Part shown: in pieces, positions 35,506 through 44,198 of the stretch
Numbering within the stretch: position 1 is the stretch's first letter
Layout: each line of letters opens with the position of its first letter
The notes under the pieces: generated by a model
Seen by the model: the letters and a program-made list of their open reading frames with translations, nothing else
What the model was told of the DNA's origin: nothing
Databases searched by the model: none
Source: Acinetobacter halotolerans
GTDB taxonomy: Bacteria > Pseudomonadota > Gammaproteobacteria > Pseudomonadales > Moraxellaceae
Assembly (NCBI RefSeq): GCF_004208515.1
Contig: NZ_SGIM01000003.1
Span: 332,880-396,879, forward strand
DNA length: 64,000 bases
Reading direction: 5' to 3'
Position numbers and translations under genes: made by a program

Positions 35506-36126
35506 TTACTGACCACCCTGATTGTTGCTGACCAAGCTATATATCCACTCATAGTCTGTACCTGCGACCGTGAGTTGTATTTTAAAACCTAATGGTAATT
35601 TTTTTAATTCATTCACATTATTTGAATCACCCGTGTTTTCTGGCCACTCAGACAATTCCTGAGGATTTAATACCAGTACTTTAAACTGATCAACATTTTC
35701 CAACAAAGTACTTGAGATCGGCTGCACACGATTGGGGATGTTTAAATTTGCATATTTCAAACGATAGACTTTTTTTTGTGCTTCATCAAAACGATATTCA
35801 ATACGCTCGTACGGTGATAAACCTTGTTTCAATGGATCAGATACACCAGCTTTACTGAACATAAAACTTCGATCATCCAACACCACGGCAGCCTGAAGCT
35901 GTCGTCCATCATTGGCCGTTAAAGGAATAATTTGTAAGCTGTCTCTTAAAACCTGTTGATAAGCATCCTGCAAAGCGAACAAATGTACCTCATGTTCGGC
36001 ATTACGGTCTTTCACTTTTAATAAATAGTCAAATACTTTCCACCCCAACATCGAAAGCACAGCAAAAATCGCAATCGCAACCAGCAATTCCACCAAAGTA
36101 AAAGCTTGCTGTTTATATTTCATCAT
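35506..36126 (-). CDS. gspJ: type II secretion minor pseudopilin GspJ
   Basis: A 206-residue minor pseudopilin. A short basic leader (MMKYKQQA) is followed by FTLVELLVAIAIFAVLSMLGW, the type III signal with Glu5, so it is processed by the prepilin peptidase and N-methylated. The -1 residue is Ala rather than the usual Gly. The periplasmic domain follows the GspJ pattern. Either of two adjacent ATG codons could be used; the start overlaps the gspI stop. It acts in the tip complex with GspI and GspK. Confidence 0.92.
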   Translation of the reverse strand: MMKYKQQAFTLVELLVAIAIFAVLSMLGWKVFDYLLKVKDRNAEHEVHLFALQDAYQQVLRDSLQIIPLTANDGRQLQAAVVLDDRSFMFSKAGVSDPLKQGLSPYERIEYRFDEAQKKVYRLKYANLNIPNRVQPISSTLLENVDQFKVLVLNPQELSEWPENTGDSNNVNELKKLPLGFKIQLTVAGTDYEWIYSLVSNNQGGQ

Positions 36127-36509
36127 GTCTTCGCTTGTTCAGGATAGTTAAAAAATACAATATTGCTAATACCTGCTTCTACTTTATCCTGATCAACGTT
36201 AAACAAACTTATCTGTAACTCAATACGTTGTATTTTGGGGCTAATTGTAGGTTCAGCTTTTTTATCAATTTGCCACGTTTCACCTTGTGAAGAAACTTGC
36301 TTTGATTGAGTTCCATCTAACCATTCTTTATTCATCTCCATCATCGCAACTTCATTCATTGCAACAAATTGAGCTTTGGTCCGCAAAATCGCATTTGAGG
36401 TTGCTTGAGTGTATTGCATTGCAATTTTAGTCAATGCAATCGCAGCCACTGCAAAAATCGCAAGTGCGACCATGACTTCAAGTAATGTAAATGCCTTATT
36501 CTTCTTCAT
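36123..36509 (-). CDS. gspI: type II secretion minor pseudopilin GspI
   Basis: A 128-residue minor pseudopilin. MKKNKA|FTLLEVMVALAIFAVAAIALT is a classic prepilin signal with Glu5 and Ala at -1. The rest is a small globular domain that nucleates the GspI-J-K tip. It overlaps gspH by 14 bp and touches gspJ at the other end, so translation along the cluster is coupled. Length is usual for the family (about 120-130). Confidence 0.92.
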   Translation of the reverse strand: MKKNKAFTLLEVMVALAIFAVAAIALTKIAMQYTQATSNAILRTKAQFVAMNEVAMMEMNKEWLDGTQSKQVSSQGETWQIDKKAEPTISPKIQRIELQISLFNVDQDKVEAGISNIVFFNYPEQAKT

Positions 36510-37050
36510 TTACTTTACCCAAATGATCCAGCGACAGCTCATGTCCAATCGGTCGTTGCTCATAATAAAATTGAATTCGAACAGGCTTCACCTCACCATT
36601 GCCAAACCAAATCAGTTGTGGCGCCCTGCCACCTAATAGATCGTCATTCTGTGCTCTTTTATAATTTTCAGCATCTAAACTTTGAATGCTAAAAGATACA
36701 TTTTTCGGTAACTGACGAGGTTTAAACTCTTTATAAACCTGCCAAATACGATCCGCTTGTTGAATACGCTCATGACTTTGATCATGAGCGTATTCAAACA
36801 GGTTATAACTAAAAGATGAAACGTCTGTTGCATTCTGAGTATTTAACGCAAAAACTTTTGCTTGATCTGTGGCTTCTTTATTGATTTTCTTAAGATCAAG
36901 AATAAACATTTCTCTGGCTTGCATTGCTCTACGCTGGTCAACACCACCGATATTCAAGACCACCAAAGATGTCATGATGGTCATAATCACAATCACCACC
37001 ATGATCTCAATCAGGGTAAATGCTTGTTGCGATCTCAGTGAAGACTTCAT
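36496..37050 (-). CDS. gspH: type II secretion minor pseudopilin GspH
   Basis: A 184-residue minor pseudopilin linking the tip to the major pseudopilin shaft. MKSSLRSQQA|FTLIEIMVVIVIMTIMTSLVV is the prepilin signal with Glu5 and Ala at -1. I use the ATG at 37050; a GTG at 37062 overlaps the upstream TetR stop (GTGA) and is a real alternative. Codons in the middle (EYAHDQSHERIQ) are built from a perfect 16-bp inverted repeat at 36760-36797, which is unusual inside a coding sequence. Confidence 0.9.
   Translation of the reverse strand: MKSSLRSQQAFTLIEIMVVIVIMTIMTSLVVLNIGGVDQRRAMQAREMFILDLKKINKEATDQAKVFALNTQNATDVSSFSYNLFEYAHDQSHERIQQADRIWQVYKEFKPRQLPKNVSFSIQSLDAENYKRAQNDDLLGGRAPQLIWFGNGEVKPVRIQFYYEQRPIGHELSLDHLGKVNEEE
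36760..36797. repeat. perfect 16-bp inverted repeat inside gspH
   Basis: TTGAATACGCTCATGA (36760-36775), spacer CTTTGA, TCATGAGCGTATTCAA (36782-36797). Every arm position pairs. No T run follows on either strand, so it is not a standard terminator. Confidence 0.85.
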
Positions 37051-37058
37051 TTTATTGG

Positions 37059-37670
37059 TCACGAAGATGAAACTTGTTCAAGCTGCTTAGGCATGGCTAA
37101 AGCTTGCTCAATATAAGCGACTCGTAATGTATCTCTAGAACCTAAATAGCGCTGATAAAAGCTTGAATTTAGGATAACTGCTGCACCATAGGTCAAAGAC
37201 CATATAGATGCTAAATAATCACGGGTTGTCATACTACTGTTAATATCAAGCAAATAACTTTCCGTCATTCGAATGATAATACGTAATCGTTGACGGCGAA
37301 TCTTATATAATTCACTAAATAATTGCTGAATACCTTGTGCTGTTGTCGATAAACGCTCTTCAATTTGATGAAATAGTGCGGTACGTTCAGGATGGTGTAA
37401 ATGATGCAACATAAAAAAAGCTAAATGCTCGGGAAAGCTTTTTTCTATATCTTGAATCATTGCTAACAACATTCGCTCATTACGAATAATCAGCAGCATA
37501 TATAATTCATCTTTACTCTGAAAATGTTTATATAAGGTGCCTTTTGCAAGATCCAATTCGGCCGCCAAAGCATCAAGGGTCATGCCGGCTTCACCATTTT
37601 CTAACAGGAGTTGCTCAGCGATTTGAAAAATTAATACTTCTCGTGCCCGAAACTGAGCTTGACGATCCAT
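37059..37670 (-). CDS. TetR/AcrR-family transcriptional regulator
   Basis: A 203-residue regulator. The TetR helix-turn-helix occupies about residues 13-56 (LIFQIAEQLLLENGEAGMTLDALAAELDLAKGTLYKHFQSKDEL); the remaining helices form the ligand and dimer domain. I start at the ATG at 37670; a GTG at 37676 is possible. It stands immediately upstream of gspH with the reading frames nearly touching, so the regulator may be cotranscribed with the pseudopilin genes. The ligand and targets are unknown. Confidence 0.88.
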   Translation of the reverse strand: MDRQAQFRAREVLIFQIAEQLLLENGEAGMTLDALAAELDLAKGTLYKHFQSKDELYMLLIIRNERMLLAMIQDIEKSFPEHLAFFMLHHLHHPERTALFHQIEERLSTTAQGIQQLFSELYKIRRQRLRIIIRMTESYLLDINSSMTTRDYLASIWSLTYGAAVILNSSFYQRYLGSRDTLRVAYIEQALAMPKQLEQVSSS

Positions 37671-37711
37671 TTTCACGTGATAACTCTCTTTCCTAATACA
37701 ACAAAAACCGT

Positions 37712-38485
37712 TTATTTAAAATTTAAAAGATTTTCAAAATTCTGTGTTGTAATCACACCAATTTCTTCAACTGTTTTATCATATACATCAGCCAAGGCTT
37801 TTGCTACATACGGAACATATTTAGGTTCATTGGTTTTTCCTCGATAAGGCATAGGCGCCAAATAAGGACTATCCGTTTCAATCAATACACGATCTAATGG
37901 AACTTGTTTCGCAACATCACGCAGATCTTGGGCATTTTTAAAAGAAATAATACCTGAAAAAGAAATATAGTAACCGCAATCTAAAACTGCTTTTGCCGTT
38001 TCCCAGTCTTCAGTAAAACAATGCAATATACCGTGTGTCGATTGTTCTGCCCGAATAATATCAATCGTATCGTGCTTAGCGGAGCGCGTATGTACAACCA
38101 CAGGTTTCTTTACAATTTTTGATGCTTGAATGTGACGAGCAAAACACTGTTTTTGCTCAGTAACATAATCGGTACTATGATAATAATCTAACCCTGTTTC
38201 CCCCAAAGCCCAGACCTTATCTGATTGGGCTAGTTCTATCAAACAGTCTGTTGTCGCACGTGCCATCACATGCCCATCTTCACAAGGATGTACCCCAACT
38301 GTGTAGCCCACATCATCGTGACGGGAAGCAATTTCAGCCAATTTAATATGATCATCAAGATCAACCGAGATTCCCATAAATTTTGAGACACCTGCAAGTC
38401 GAGCTTGTGCGAGTGCTTGATCTAGATCCCCATCATAAGGACTTAGATCTAACAAGGTTAAATGGCAATGCGTATCAACAAACAC
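37712..38485 (-). CDS. TatD-family metal-dependent hydrolase
   Basis: A 257-residue TIM-barrel metallohydrolase of the TatD/YcfH family. Metal ligands are in MFVDTHCHL, the Glu in ALGETGLDYY, VVVHTR, HCFTEDW and IETDSPYLAP. Family members have 3'-5' DNase or D-aminoacyl-tRNA-related activity. The start is GTG, clearly marked by AGGA seven bases upstream and by the family's usual MFVDTHCH opening. It lies 22 bp downstream of pilZ, the same order as in Pseudomonas (holB, pilZ, tatD-like). Confidence 0.93.
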   Translation of the reverse strand: MFVDTHCHLTLLDLSPYDGDLDQALAQARLAGVSKFMGISVDLDDHIKLAEIASRHDDVGYTVGVHPCEDGHVMARATTDCLIELAQSDKVWALGETGLDYYHSTDYVTEQKQCFARHIQASKIVKKPVVVHTRSAKHDTIDIIRAEQSTHGILHCFTEDWETAKAVLDCGYYISFSGIISFKNAQDLRDVAKQVPLDRVLIETDSPYLAPMPYRGKTNEPKYVPYVAKALADVYDKTVEEIGVITTQNFENLLNFK

Positions 38486-38507
38486 TATCTCTTCCTATTC
38501 ATGACGC

Positions 38508-38852
38508 TTACATCGTATAACTTGGACGATCCATACCTTTAGAACCGGCCAATAATTTCTCAGCCTCGTTTTTATAATACACACCTTTTTCGCCAGCCAA
38601 CTGGATCGCAAAACCCTGTGGCTTAAAATGAGTCTGTTTGTGAGAAATCCAAATGACTTTACCTGTGAGCGGAATCTTTTGAGATTGCTCTGGAAGTGTC
38701 GCCAAAATAAATACTTCCTGTCCCATTTTTACTGCTTGTTTAGTGGGAACAAATAATCCACCGCCTTGTACAAAAGGCATATAGCTCGATTGTAAAGTGG
38801 CTTTATCAGGAATATTGACCTGTATAATTCCACCCATCATTTGATGTTGCAT
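38508..38852 (-). CDS. pilZ: type IV pilus protein PilZ
   Basis: A 114-residue stand-alone PilZ domain protein. The beta-barrel strands include GGIIQVNIPDKATLQSSYMPFVQGGGLFVPT and GKVIWISHKQTHFKPQGFAIQL. The RxxxR and D/NxSxxG residues that bind cyclic di-GMP are absent, as in the founding PilZ of Pseudomonas (PA2960), which works through protein contacts in type IV pilus assembly. AAGG directly precedes the ATG. It is upstream of the TatD gene in one operon; holB is separated from it by a small exported-protein gene. Confidence 0.9.
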   Translation of the reverse strand: MQHQMMGGIIQVNIPDKATLQSSYMPFVQGGGLFVPTKQAVKMGQEVFILATLPEQSQKIPLTGKVIWISHKQTHFKPQGFAIQLAGEKGVYYKNEAEKLLAGSKGMDRPSYTM

Positions 38853-39148
38853 AACCTTCCCCTGTTAAATACATAAAATTATCAATATCATTCAACATTG
38901 ATAAACTTATAAAAAACCATCAATTCGCTTTGATCTGTTTTATAAACGTCCTTTGAATTACCGCTTACTTAGTATCTATACATGATTTATCATTTGATTA
39001 TAGAAAACAATCCTTGAAACAACAAATGCTGTTTCAGCAAAATGTTGTGAAAACACTCAAAACGGCTGGTATTTCGTTAGATTAGGGATCTAACATAGAC
39101 ATTACAGCAGACCAAGCTTTCAAATCATGCGTATGACAAAAACTAAAA
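38853..39148. other. A+T-rich spacer upstream of pilZ
   Basis: About 300 bp before the terminator of the small exported-protein gene. It holds two small dyads, TGAAACA/TGTTTCA (loop 8) near 39017 and GTTAGAT/ATCTAAC (loop 5) near 39078, and presumably the pilZ-tatD promoter. No gene is evident. Confidence 0.45.
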
Positions 39149-39182
39149 AACCGCTCATAATCAGATTACATTATGAACGGTT
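39149..39182 (-). terminator. terminator of the small exported-protein gene
   Basis: On the minus strand AACCGTTCATAAT, 8-nt loop, ATTATGAGCGGTT then TTTT: a 13-bp stem with one G-U pair. Confidence 0.85.
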
Positions 39183-39201
39183 CAATTCGTTTCAAAAGGA
39201 C

Positions 39202-39510
39202 TTACTTTTCAGTACACTTATAATCGAAATTTAGTTTGCGGATAGCTTGATCGGTATGTCGTGTCACAACAGCGATCTGCCGTGCCCCAGCTTCAATATA
39301 AAGTTTACCGCTGAACTGATTCGATTTTGCATTTTGTTGGCTATGATTAAATGAGTAGCTATACACGCACTCATAGGCTTGTGAGCCATGATTAGATGCG
39401 TCGATCAGAATAGAAGAGCCATTGATGTTTGACTCAAACTTGGGCTCAGCCATCGTAATGGCTGGTAAAATTACAAGTGATAATGCAACAGCTATAGATC
39501 TTATTTTCAT
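39202..39510 (-). CDS. small exported protein, unknown
   Basis: A 102-residue protein with a Sec signal peptide (MKIRSIAVALSLVILPAITMA, cut before EPKF), leaving about 80 residues predicted to be mostly beta strand. Two cysteines (one in YECVYSYSF, one in FDYKCTEK) could form a disulfide bond in the periplasm. AGGA precedes the ATG at 39510 at good spacing, and a strong terminator follows, so it is expressed alone. No family recognised. It interrupts the holB-pilZ order found in related bacteria. Confidence 0.75.
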   Translation of the reverse strand: MKIRSIAVALSLVILPAITMAEPKFESNINGSSILIDASNHGSQAYECVYSYSFNHSQQNAKSNQFSGKLYIEAGARQIAVVTRHTDQAIRKLNFDYKCTEK

Positions 39511-39695
39511 CACTATATTCCTTATTTTTTGCTATTATTGTGAAGTACCTCACATTTTATATATTTTTAGTTCGGAAGTTATAATAAAAAACAATTTAAA
39601 TACAAACTTTACAACCCATCTTAAACTACAGTCTAACCCTATATCCTCATTCAATTATCTACAAAAAATCAGCTACCCCATTCGTCTTACGAAAA

Positions 39696-40685
39696 TCACA
39701 ACTCAACATTCATCAATTGAATAAACAATTCATCCATAACCAATTGTGTCTGTACATTCTGTGCCACCATCAACTTCTTTTGTTGCACATCAGTATAAAT
39801 CGCGAATAAATGTTCTAAATCATACTGTTCGGCTAAATCTTGGAAATCAAGATCATCATTTCTCAATGATTGATTCAACTTAAGACTAACTAAATCACCC
39901 AACAAATACTCAAACAAGGTCATGAATTCTGTAAAACTTAACTCTTTAGACCATTTGTTGGCATAGTGCAACGGCATACTTTTTTCAGCAACTAATTTTA
40001 GCCAATCACTTAAGAACGACGTGCGTTTTTGCAACCAACCGCTTTGCTCTATTTCAATCGCAGTCAATGGCATCCCGTTTGCTAGATTTAGCAATAATGA
40101 AATATGCTCACTGCTGATCTCGGGAATCTGCTGTTGTACAAATGACCGTGCATCTTCTACAGTTAGTCGATCTAAGGCGAAATGCTGCAAACGGCTGCGA
40201 ATCGTTGCAGGTAATTTTAAGTAATGATCGGCAAGTAAAATCAAAATGACTTTTTCACCCGGTTCTTCAAGTGTTTTCAGTAAAGCATTTGCAGAGGCCA
40301 TATTTAAAGCTTCTGCAGGTTCAATCACGATAACTCGCCAACCCTCACCAGTTTGCTGAACAAAAGGAAGTAAATCTCGTATTTTTTCTATTTTAATTTT
40401 CGCATTTTGTTTTTTATTGTCTTCATCTGTCGTGATATGCACATAATTAGGATGCGTATCAGATTTTAACCATTGGCAACTTGCACATTCACCGCAAGCA
40501 GCTTGAGGTTGTTTATTCGCACATAATATCCAAGCAACAAATCGCTCAGCAAACGCTTTTTTGGCACAGCCTTGTTTACCATAAAATAGTAAACCATGCC
40601 CGATTTCGGGAAACCGCGTTGTCAGCAATTCCCAAGTTTGGTCATGCCAAGAGTATGTCATTGTTGGTTGGATATTAACGATCAT
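39696..40685 (-). CDS. holB: DNA polymerase III subunit delta'
   Basis: A 329-residue clamp-loader subunit. Although AAA+-like, it does not hydrolyse ATP: the P-loop region GLLFYGKQGCAKKAFA is altered. The zinc module CANKQPQAACGECASCQWL and the SRC-like IRSRLQHF sensor motif (usual SRC Ser/Cys partly kept) identify it. The start at 40685 lies one base after the kdsB stop, giving tight coupling; an ATG at 40661 is possible. Works with DnaX and HolA to load the sliding clamp. Confidence 0.9.
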   Translation of the reverse strand: MIVNIQPTMTYSWHDQTWELLTTRFPEIGHGLLFYGKQGCAKKAFAERFVAWILCANKQPQAACGECASCQWLKSDTHPNYVHITTDEDNKKQNAKIKIEKIRDLLPFVQQTGEGWRVIVIEPAEALNMASANALLKTLEEPGEKVILILLADHYLKLPATIRSRLQHFALDRLTVEDARSFVQQQIPEISSEHISLLLNLANGMPLTAIEIEQSGWLQKRTSFLSDWLKLVAEKSMPLHYANKWSKELSFTEFMTLFEYLLGDLVSLKLNQSLRNDDLDFQDLAEQYDLEHLFAIYTDVQQKKLMVAQNVQTQLVMDELFIQLMNVEL

Positions 40686-40686
40686 A

Positions 40687-41448
40687 TTATTCAAATGCAC
40701 TCACAGGCATTGCATTAAGTCGATCTAAATCGATTTGAGTATCAACACCTGGTGGTAAGTTGGCTTCTGCAACTGCGATCGCAATACGATGACCATTTTC
40801 TAGAACTCGAAGCTGCTCTAAACTTTCTAGTTTTTCCAGTTTACCTTGTTCCCACGTGACATATTCTTGCAATAATTTTACACGATAGGCATATAAACCC
40901 AAATGGCGAAAAGCTTGCTCATGCAATTTAACCTCAGCTTGTTTCGCACCATCACGATCATAGGGAATCGTTGCTCGACTAAAATAAAGCGCTTCGTTAC
41001 GATTAGACATGACAACTTTAACAATGCTATCGCGCTGAAACTCATCTAAATGATTAATCTGCTCGCATAATGTAGACATTGAACATTGCGGATTATCAAC
41101 GAGAAGTTGCGTTACCTGTTTAACGAGTTGCGCTGGTAGTAATGGCTCATCACCTTGAACATTGACAATAATATCGTTTGATGCCCAGCCTTTAATGCGA
41201 GCAACCTCACTCAAACGATCCGTCCCAGATGGATGATCCGCACTGGTCATAACCACATCTACCCCTTCAGCACGACAAGCATCAGCAATTCGAGGGTCAT
41301 CAGTCGCTACACATAAATCATCGAAACCTTCAACCTTCCGCGCTTGATCGACCACACGTAAAATCATCGGACGACCATGAATCAATAAAAGGGGTTTTGC
41401 TGGCAAACGAGAACTCGCAAAACGAGCAGGTATAACGATATGTTTCAT
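40687..41448 (-). CDS. kdsB: CMP-Kdo synthetase (KdsB)
   Basis: A 253-residue 3-deoxy-manno-octulosonate cytidylyltransferase, which activates Kdo with CTP for LPS inner-core synthesis. [15 protein letters not shown] is the nucleotide-binding loop; [16 protein letters not shown] and VQGDEPLL carry the remaining active-site residues. It lies nine bases after lpxK in the msbA-lpxK-kdsB-holB unit, so Kdo supply is tied to lipid A production. Confidence 0.96.
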   Translation of the reverse strand: MKHIVIPARFASSRLPAKPLLLIHGRPMILRVVDQARKVEGFDDLCVATDDPRIADACRAEGVDVVMTSADHPSGTDRLSEVARIKGWASNDIIVNVQGDEPLLPAQLVKQVTQLLVDNPQCSMSTLCEQINHLDEFQRDSIVKVVMSNRNEALYFSRATIPYDRDGAKQAEVKLHEQAFRHLGLYAYRVKLLQEYVTWEQGKLEKLESLEQLRVLENGHRIAIAVAEANLPPGVDTQIDLDRLNAMPVSAFE

Positions 41449-41457
41449 GGTGATTCT

Positions 41458-42468
41458 CTAAGAAAATTGAATACCAACTTGTTGCAACTGCTGTTTCAAC
41501 AAGTCATAACAATCAGATGATAAAACGGCCTCAACAGGTACAACCCAAATTGGTGTATTAAATTCAGGATGCTGTTGCAACAGGCTCTTAAATTTTACAG
41601 CATCTTTTTCAGTCGTAATAATTGCATCTTGCGAATCAAAAATTAAATCTGCGATTTCATAATCATAGTGATCTGGAAATTCATGTGCTTGATATTGACT
41701 CACACCCAGCTTACTTAGTGTCTGATAAAAGCGCTGCGGAAAGCCGATACCAACGACAGCATTAAAATATTGGTTCGCATCAAACCAACTTAACTCTAGA
41801 TGATTGTTGAGTAGATAAGGTTGCCCAACATCTAAGTACATATTATTTTTTGGCTGAGCCACTTTAGTATGCTCGATGACTGTACTACTTTTTAATCTTG
41901 ATTTTGGTTCTCGCAAATACCCTTCAGGTAATAGCTTTTCATTACCTAAACCACGGTTTTGATCCAATACAATCCATTCAATCTGACGACCTAAAGCCCA
42001 ATGCTGAAGACCATCATCGCTAATAATCAAATCAAGATCACCAACAGTTTGCAACAATAACTCTATAGATGCTTGACGATTAGGCCCAACTGCCATCGGG
42101 ACATCGGTCGACTGAACAATCAAACAAGGTTCGTCACCAACAATGGAAGGTTCAGATAACTGTTCCACTTTTGCAGGAAAAGGACCCTGTCCGCCATAAC
42201 CACGACTGATCACCCCAACACGTACACCTTGCTGTTGTAAATATTTGACCAACTCAATCAGCAATGGGGTTTTGCCGCTTCCACCCACAGTGATATTACC
42301 AATCACCATGACAGGTATAGGAGCGTGGTAAACCTTCTTAACACCAACTTCATACAAGCTTTGATTTAGACAGAAACCAAACCGATACAACCATGCCAAT
42401 GGGCGCAAAACAATTAACCATGAAGCTTGTTCGTTCCAAGCATCCTGTATGCGTTGCGCCATCGACAT
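41458..42468 (-). CDS. lpxK: tetraacyldisaccharide 4'-kinase
   Basis: A 336-residue inner-membrane-associated kinase that phosphorylates the 4' position of the lipid A disaccharide. An N-terminal hydrophobic helix (about 17-35) precedes the P loop VIGNITVGGSGKTPL. DDGLQHW holds the catalytic Asp-His pair. Two bases separate it from msbA; coupling of LpxK with the MsbA flippase is the common arrangement. GAGG lies about ten bases before the ATG. Confidence 0.95.
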   Translation of the reverse strand: MSMAQRIQDAWNEQASWLIVLRPLAWLYRFGFCLNQSLYEVGVKKVYHAPIPVMVIGNITVGGSGKTPLLIELVKYLQQQGVRVGVISRGYGGQGPFPAKVEQLSEPSIVGDEPCLIVQSTDVPMAVGPNRQASIELLLQTVGDLDLIISDDGLQHWALGRQIEWIVLDQNRGLGNEKLLPEGYLREPKSRLKSSTVIEHTKVAQPKNNMYLDVGQPYLLNNHLELSWFDANQYFNAVVGIGFPQRFYQTLSKLGVSQYQAHEFPDHYDYEIADLIFDSQDAIITTEKDAVKFKSLLQQHPEFNTPIWVVPVEAVLSSDCYDLLKQQLQQVGIQFS

Positions 42469-42470
42469 GA

Positions 42471-44198
42471 TTAATCTTCCTCAAAATTACGCTGATGTAA
42501 CTGGTAGTACATACCATGTTTAGCAAGTAACTCTGTGTGCGTACCCTGCTCTATAATCGCACCTTTGTCCATGACGACAATAAGATCTGCATTTTCAACT
42601 GTTGATAAACGGTGTGCAATCACGATCGTGGTACGACCTTGCATCGCTTCATCAAATGCTTGTTGAATGAAGTATTCAGACTCGTTATCAAGTGCACTGG
42701 TTGCTTCATCTAAAATCAAGATTGGTGAATTTTTCAAAATTGCTCTGGCAATCGCAATACGTTGACGTTGACCACCTGATAGATTTAAACCTTGTGCACC
42801 GAGAACCGTGTCATATCCATGTGGCAATTCCATAATAAAGTCATGTGCATAAGCTGCTTTTGCAGCAGCAATAATCTGCTCATTACTAGAATCTTGTAAT
42901 TGACCATAGGCAATATTGTCACGGACCGTACGATTAAATAACACCACTTGTTGATTGACCATTGCAATTTGCGAACGCAAACTGAGCAATTCAATTTCAT
43001 GTACTGGAATATCATCAAAATAAATTTGCCCGCGACTTAGTTCTTGGAACCGTGGCAGCATATTGACTAAAGAGGTTTTACCAGCACCTGAACGCCCAAC
43101 CAATGCAATCGTTTGCCCCGCTTTTATATCTAAAGAGAAATCTTTAATCGCATGGGTACCATCGCTATATTGCAAATTTGCTTGATCAAATCGAATATTG
43201 CCTTTCAATGCAGGTTTAAGTTGCCCTTTATTCTCTTCTTCTGGCAAATCCAATAATTCAAAGACTGAATGAGCTGCAGCCAAACCACGTTGTAGTTTTT
43301 CATTAATATCTGTTAAGTTTTTCACGGGTTTAGAAATCAAACCTGCGGCAGTGATATATGCAACAAATTCACCCGCCGAAGTATCACCAAATACTTGCGG
43401 TCTTAACGCCAACCAAAGAATAAGTGCCATTGCACATGACAAGATTAGCTGAACTACAGGGCTGTTAATATTTTGAACCACCACCATTTTTAAACCACGG
43501 CGAAGGTTTTCTACCGATGACTTATAAAAGCGTTGTTGCTCAAAAGCTTCACCTGTAAAGCTTTTAACCACCGAATTGCCATTAATGGTTTCTTGAACCA
43601 CGTGATTCACATCACCCATGGTATTTTGTACTTGTAGTGAAAGTTTGCGCATTCGCTTCGCAGCGACACGAACCAAAATGCCAATCACAGGCATAAATAC
43701 AATAATACAAAGTGTTAAGCGCCAGTTGGTATAAAATAAATAACTAAGCAGCCCAATCACAATTAGACCATCTTTTACAACGGTTTGTAGTGAATCTGAC
43801 GAGGCAGCTGTCAACTGTTGTACGTTGTACATCAACTTAGAGCTAATGTGACCTGATGTATTATCAAGATAATATTGTGCAGGTAATCTTAAGAGTTTCG
43901 CATAAACCTCTTGACGTATACTAAAAACCAATCTTCTAGAGATCACGGCTGTAAAATATCCACCAAGAAATAAGCCGACACCACGGAAAAACATGAGTAA
44001 AACGATTAAGACGGGAAACCAGTTCAAGTTTTCTCGACTACCGTCCTGAATCGCATCAATAATATATTTAAGTAATTTCGCTACCGAAACTTCTGTGGCG
44101 GCATTGATACTAAAACCAATCAATACCAATAAGGCGACGCCCCAATAAGATTTTAAATAAGCTAAAAGACGCAAATAGACTTTAAAATCTTGATTCAC
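42471..44198 (-). CDS. msbA: lipid A export ATP-binding/permease protein MsbA
   Basis: A 575-residue half-transporter that flips lipid A-core to the outer face of the inner membrane as a homodimer. Six membrane spans in the first 310 residues are followed by the ATPase: Walker A GRSGAGKTS, signature LSGGQRQR, Walker B ILILDEATSALD and H-loop AHRLST. Its ATG overlaps the exbD stop by four bases (ATGA), and lpxK follows after two bases. Confidence 0.96.
   Translation of the reverse strand: MNQDFKVYLRLLAYLKSYWGVALLVLIGFSINAATEVSVAKLLKYIIDAIQDGSRENLNWFPVLIVLLMFFRGVGLFLGGYFTAVISRRLVFSIRQEVYAKLLRLPAQYYLDNTSGHISSKLMYNVQQLTAASSDSLQTVVKDGLIVIGLLSYLFYTNWRLTLCIIVFMPVIGILVRVAAKRMRKLSLQVQNTMGDVNHVVQETINGNSVVKSFTGEAFEQQRFYKSSVENLRRGLKMVVVQNINSPVVQLILSCAMALILWLALRPQVFGDTSAGEFVAYITAAGLISKPVKNLTDINEKLQRGLAAAHSVFELLDLPEEENKGQLKPALKGNIRFDQANLQYSDGTHAIKDFSLDIKAGQTIALVGRSGAGKTSLVNMLPRFQELSRGQIYFDDIPVHEIELLSLRSQIAMVNQQVVLFNRTVRDNIAYGQLQDSSNEQIIAAAKAAYAHDFIMELPHGYDTVLGAQGLNLSGGQRQRIAIARAILKNSPILILDEATSALDNESEYFIQQAFDEAMQGRTTIVIAHRLSTVENADLIVVMDKGAIIEQGTHTELLAKHGMYYQLHQRNFEED

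Noticed and set aside
37664..37682. CACGTG core within TTTTCACGTGATAA, resembling parS
   Set aside because: Only about 11 of 16 positions match TGTTTCACGTGAAACA and it lies at the TetR start region. Other CACGTG hits in the window are worse.
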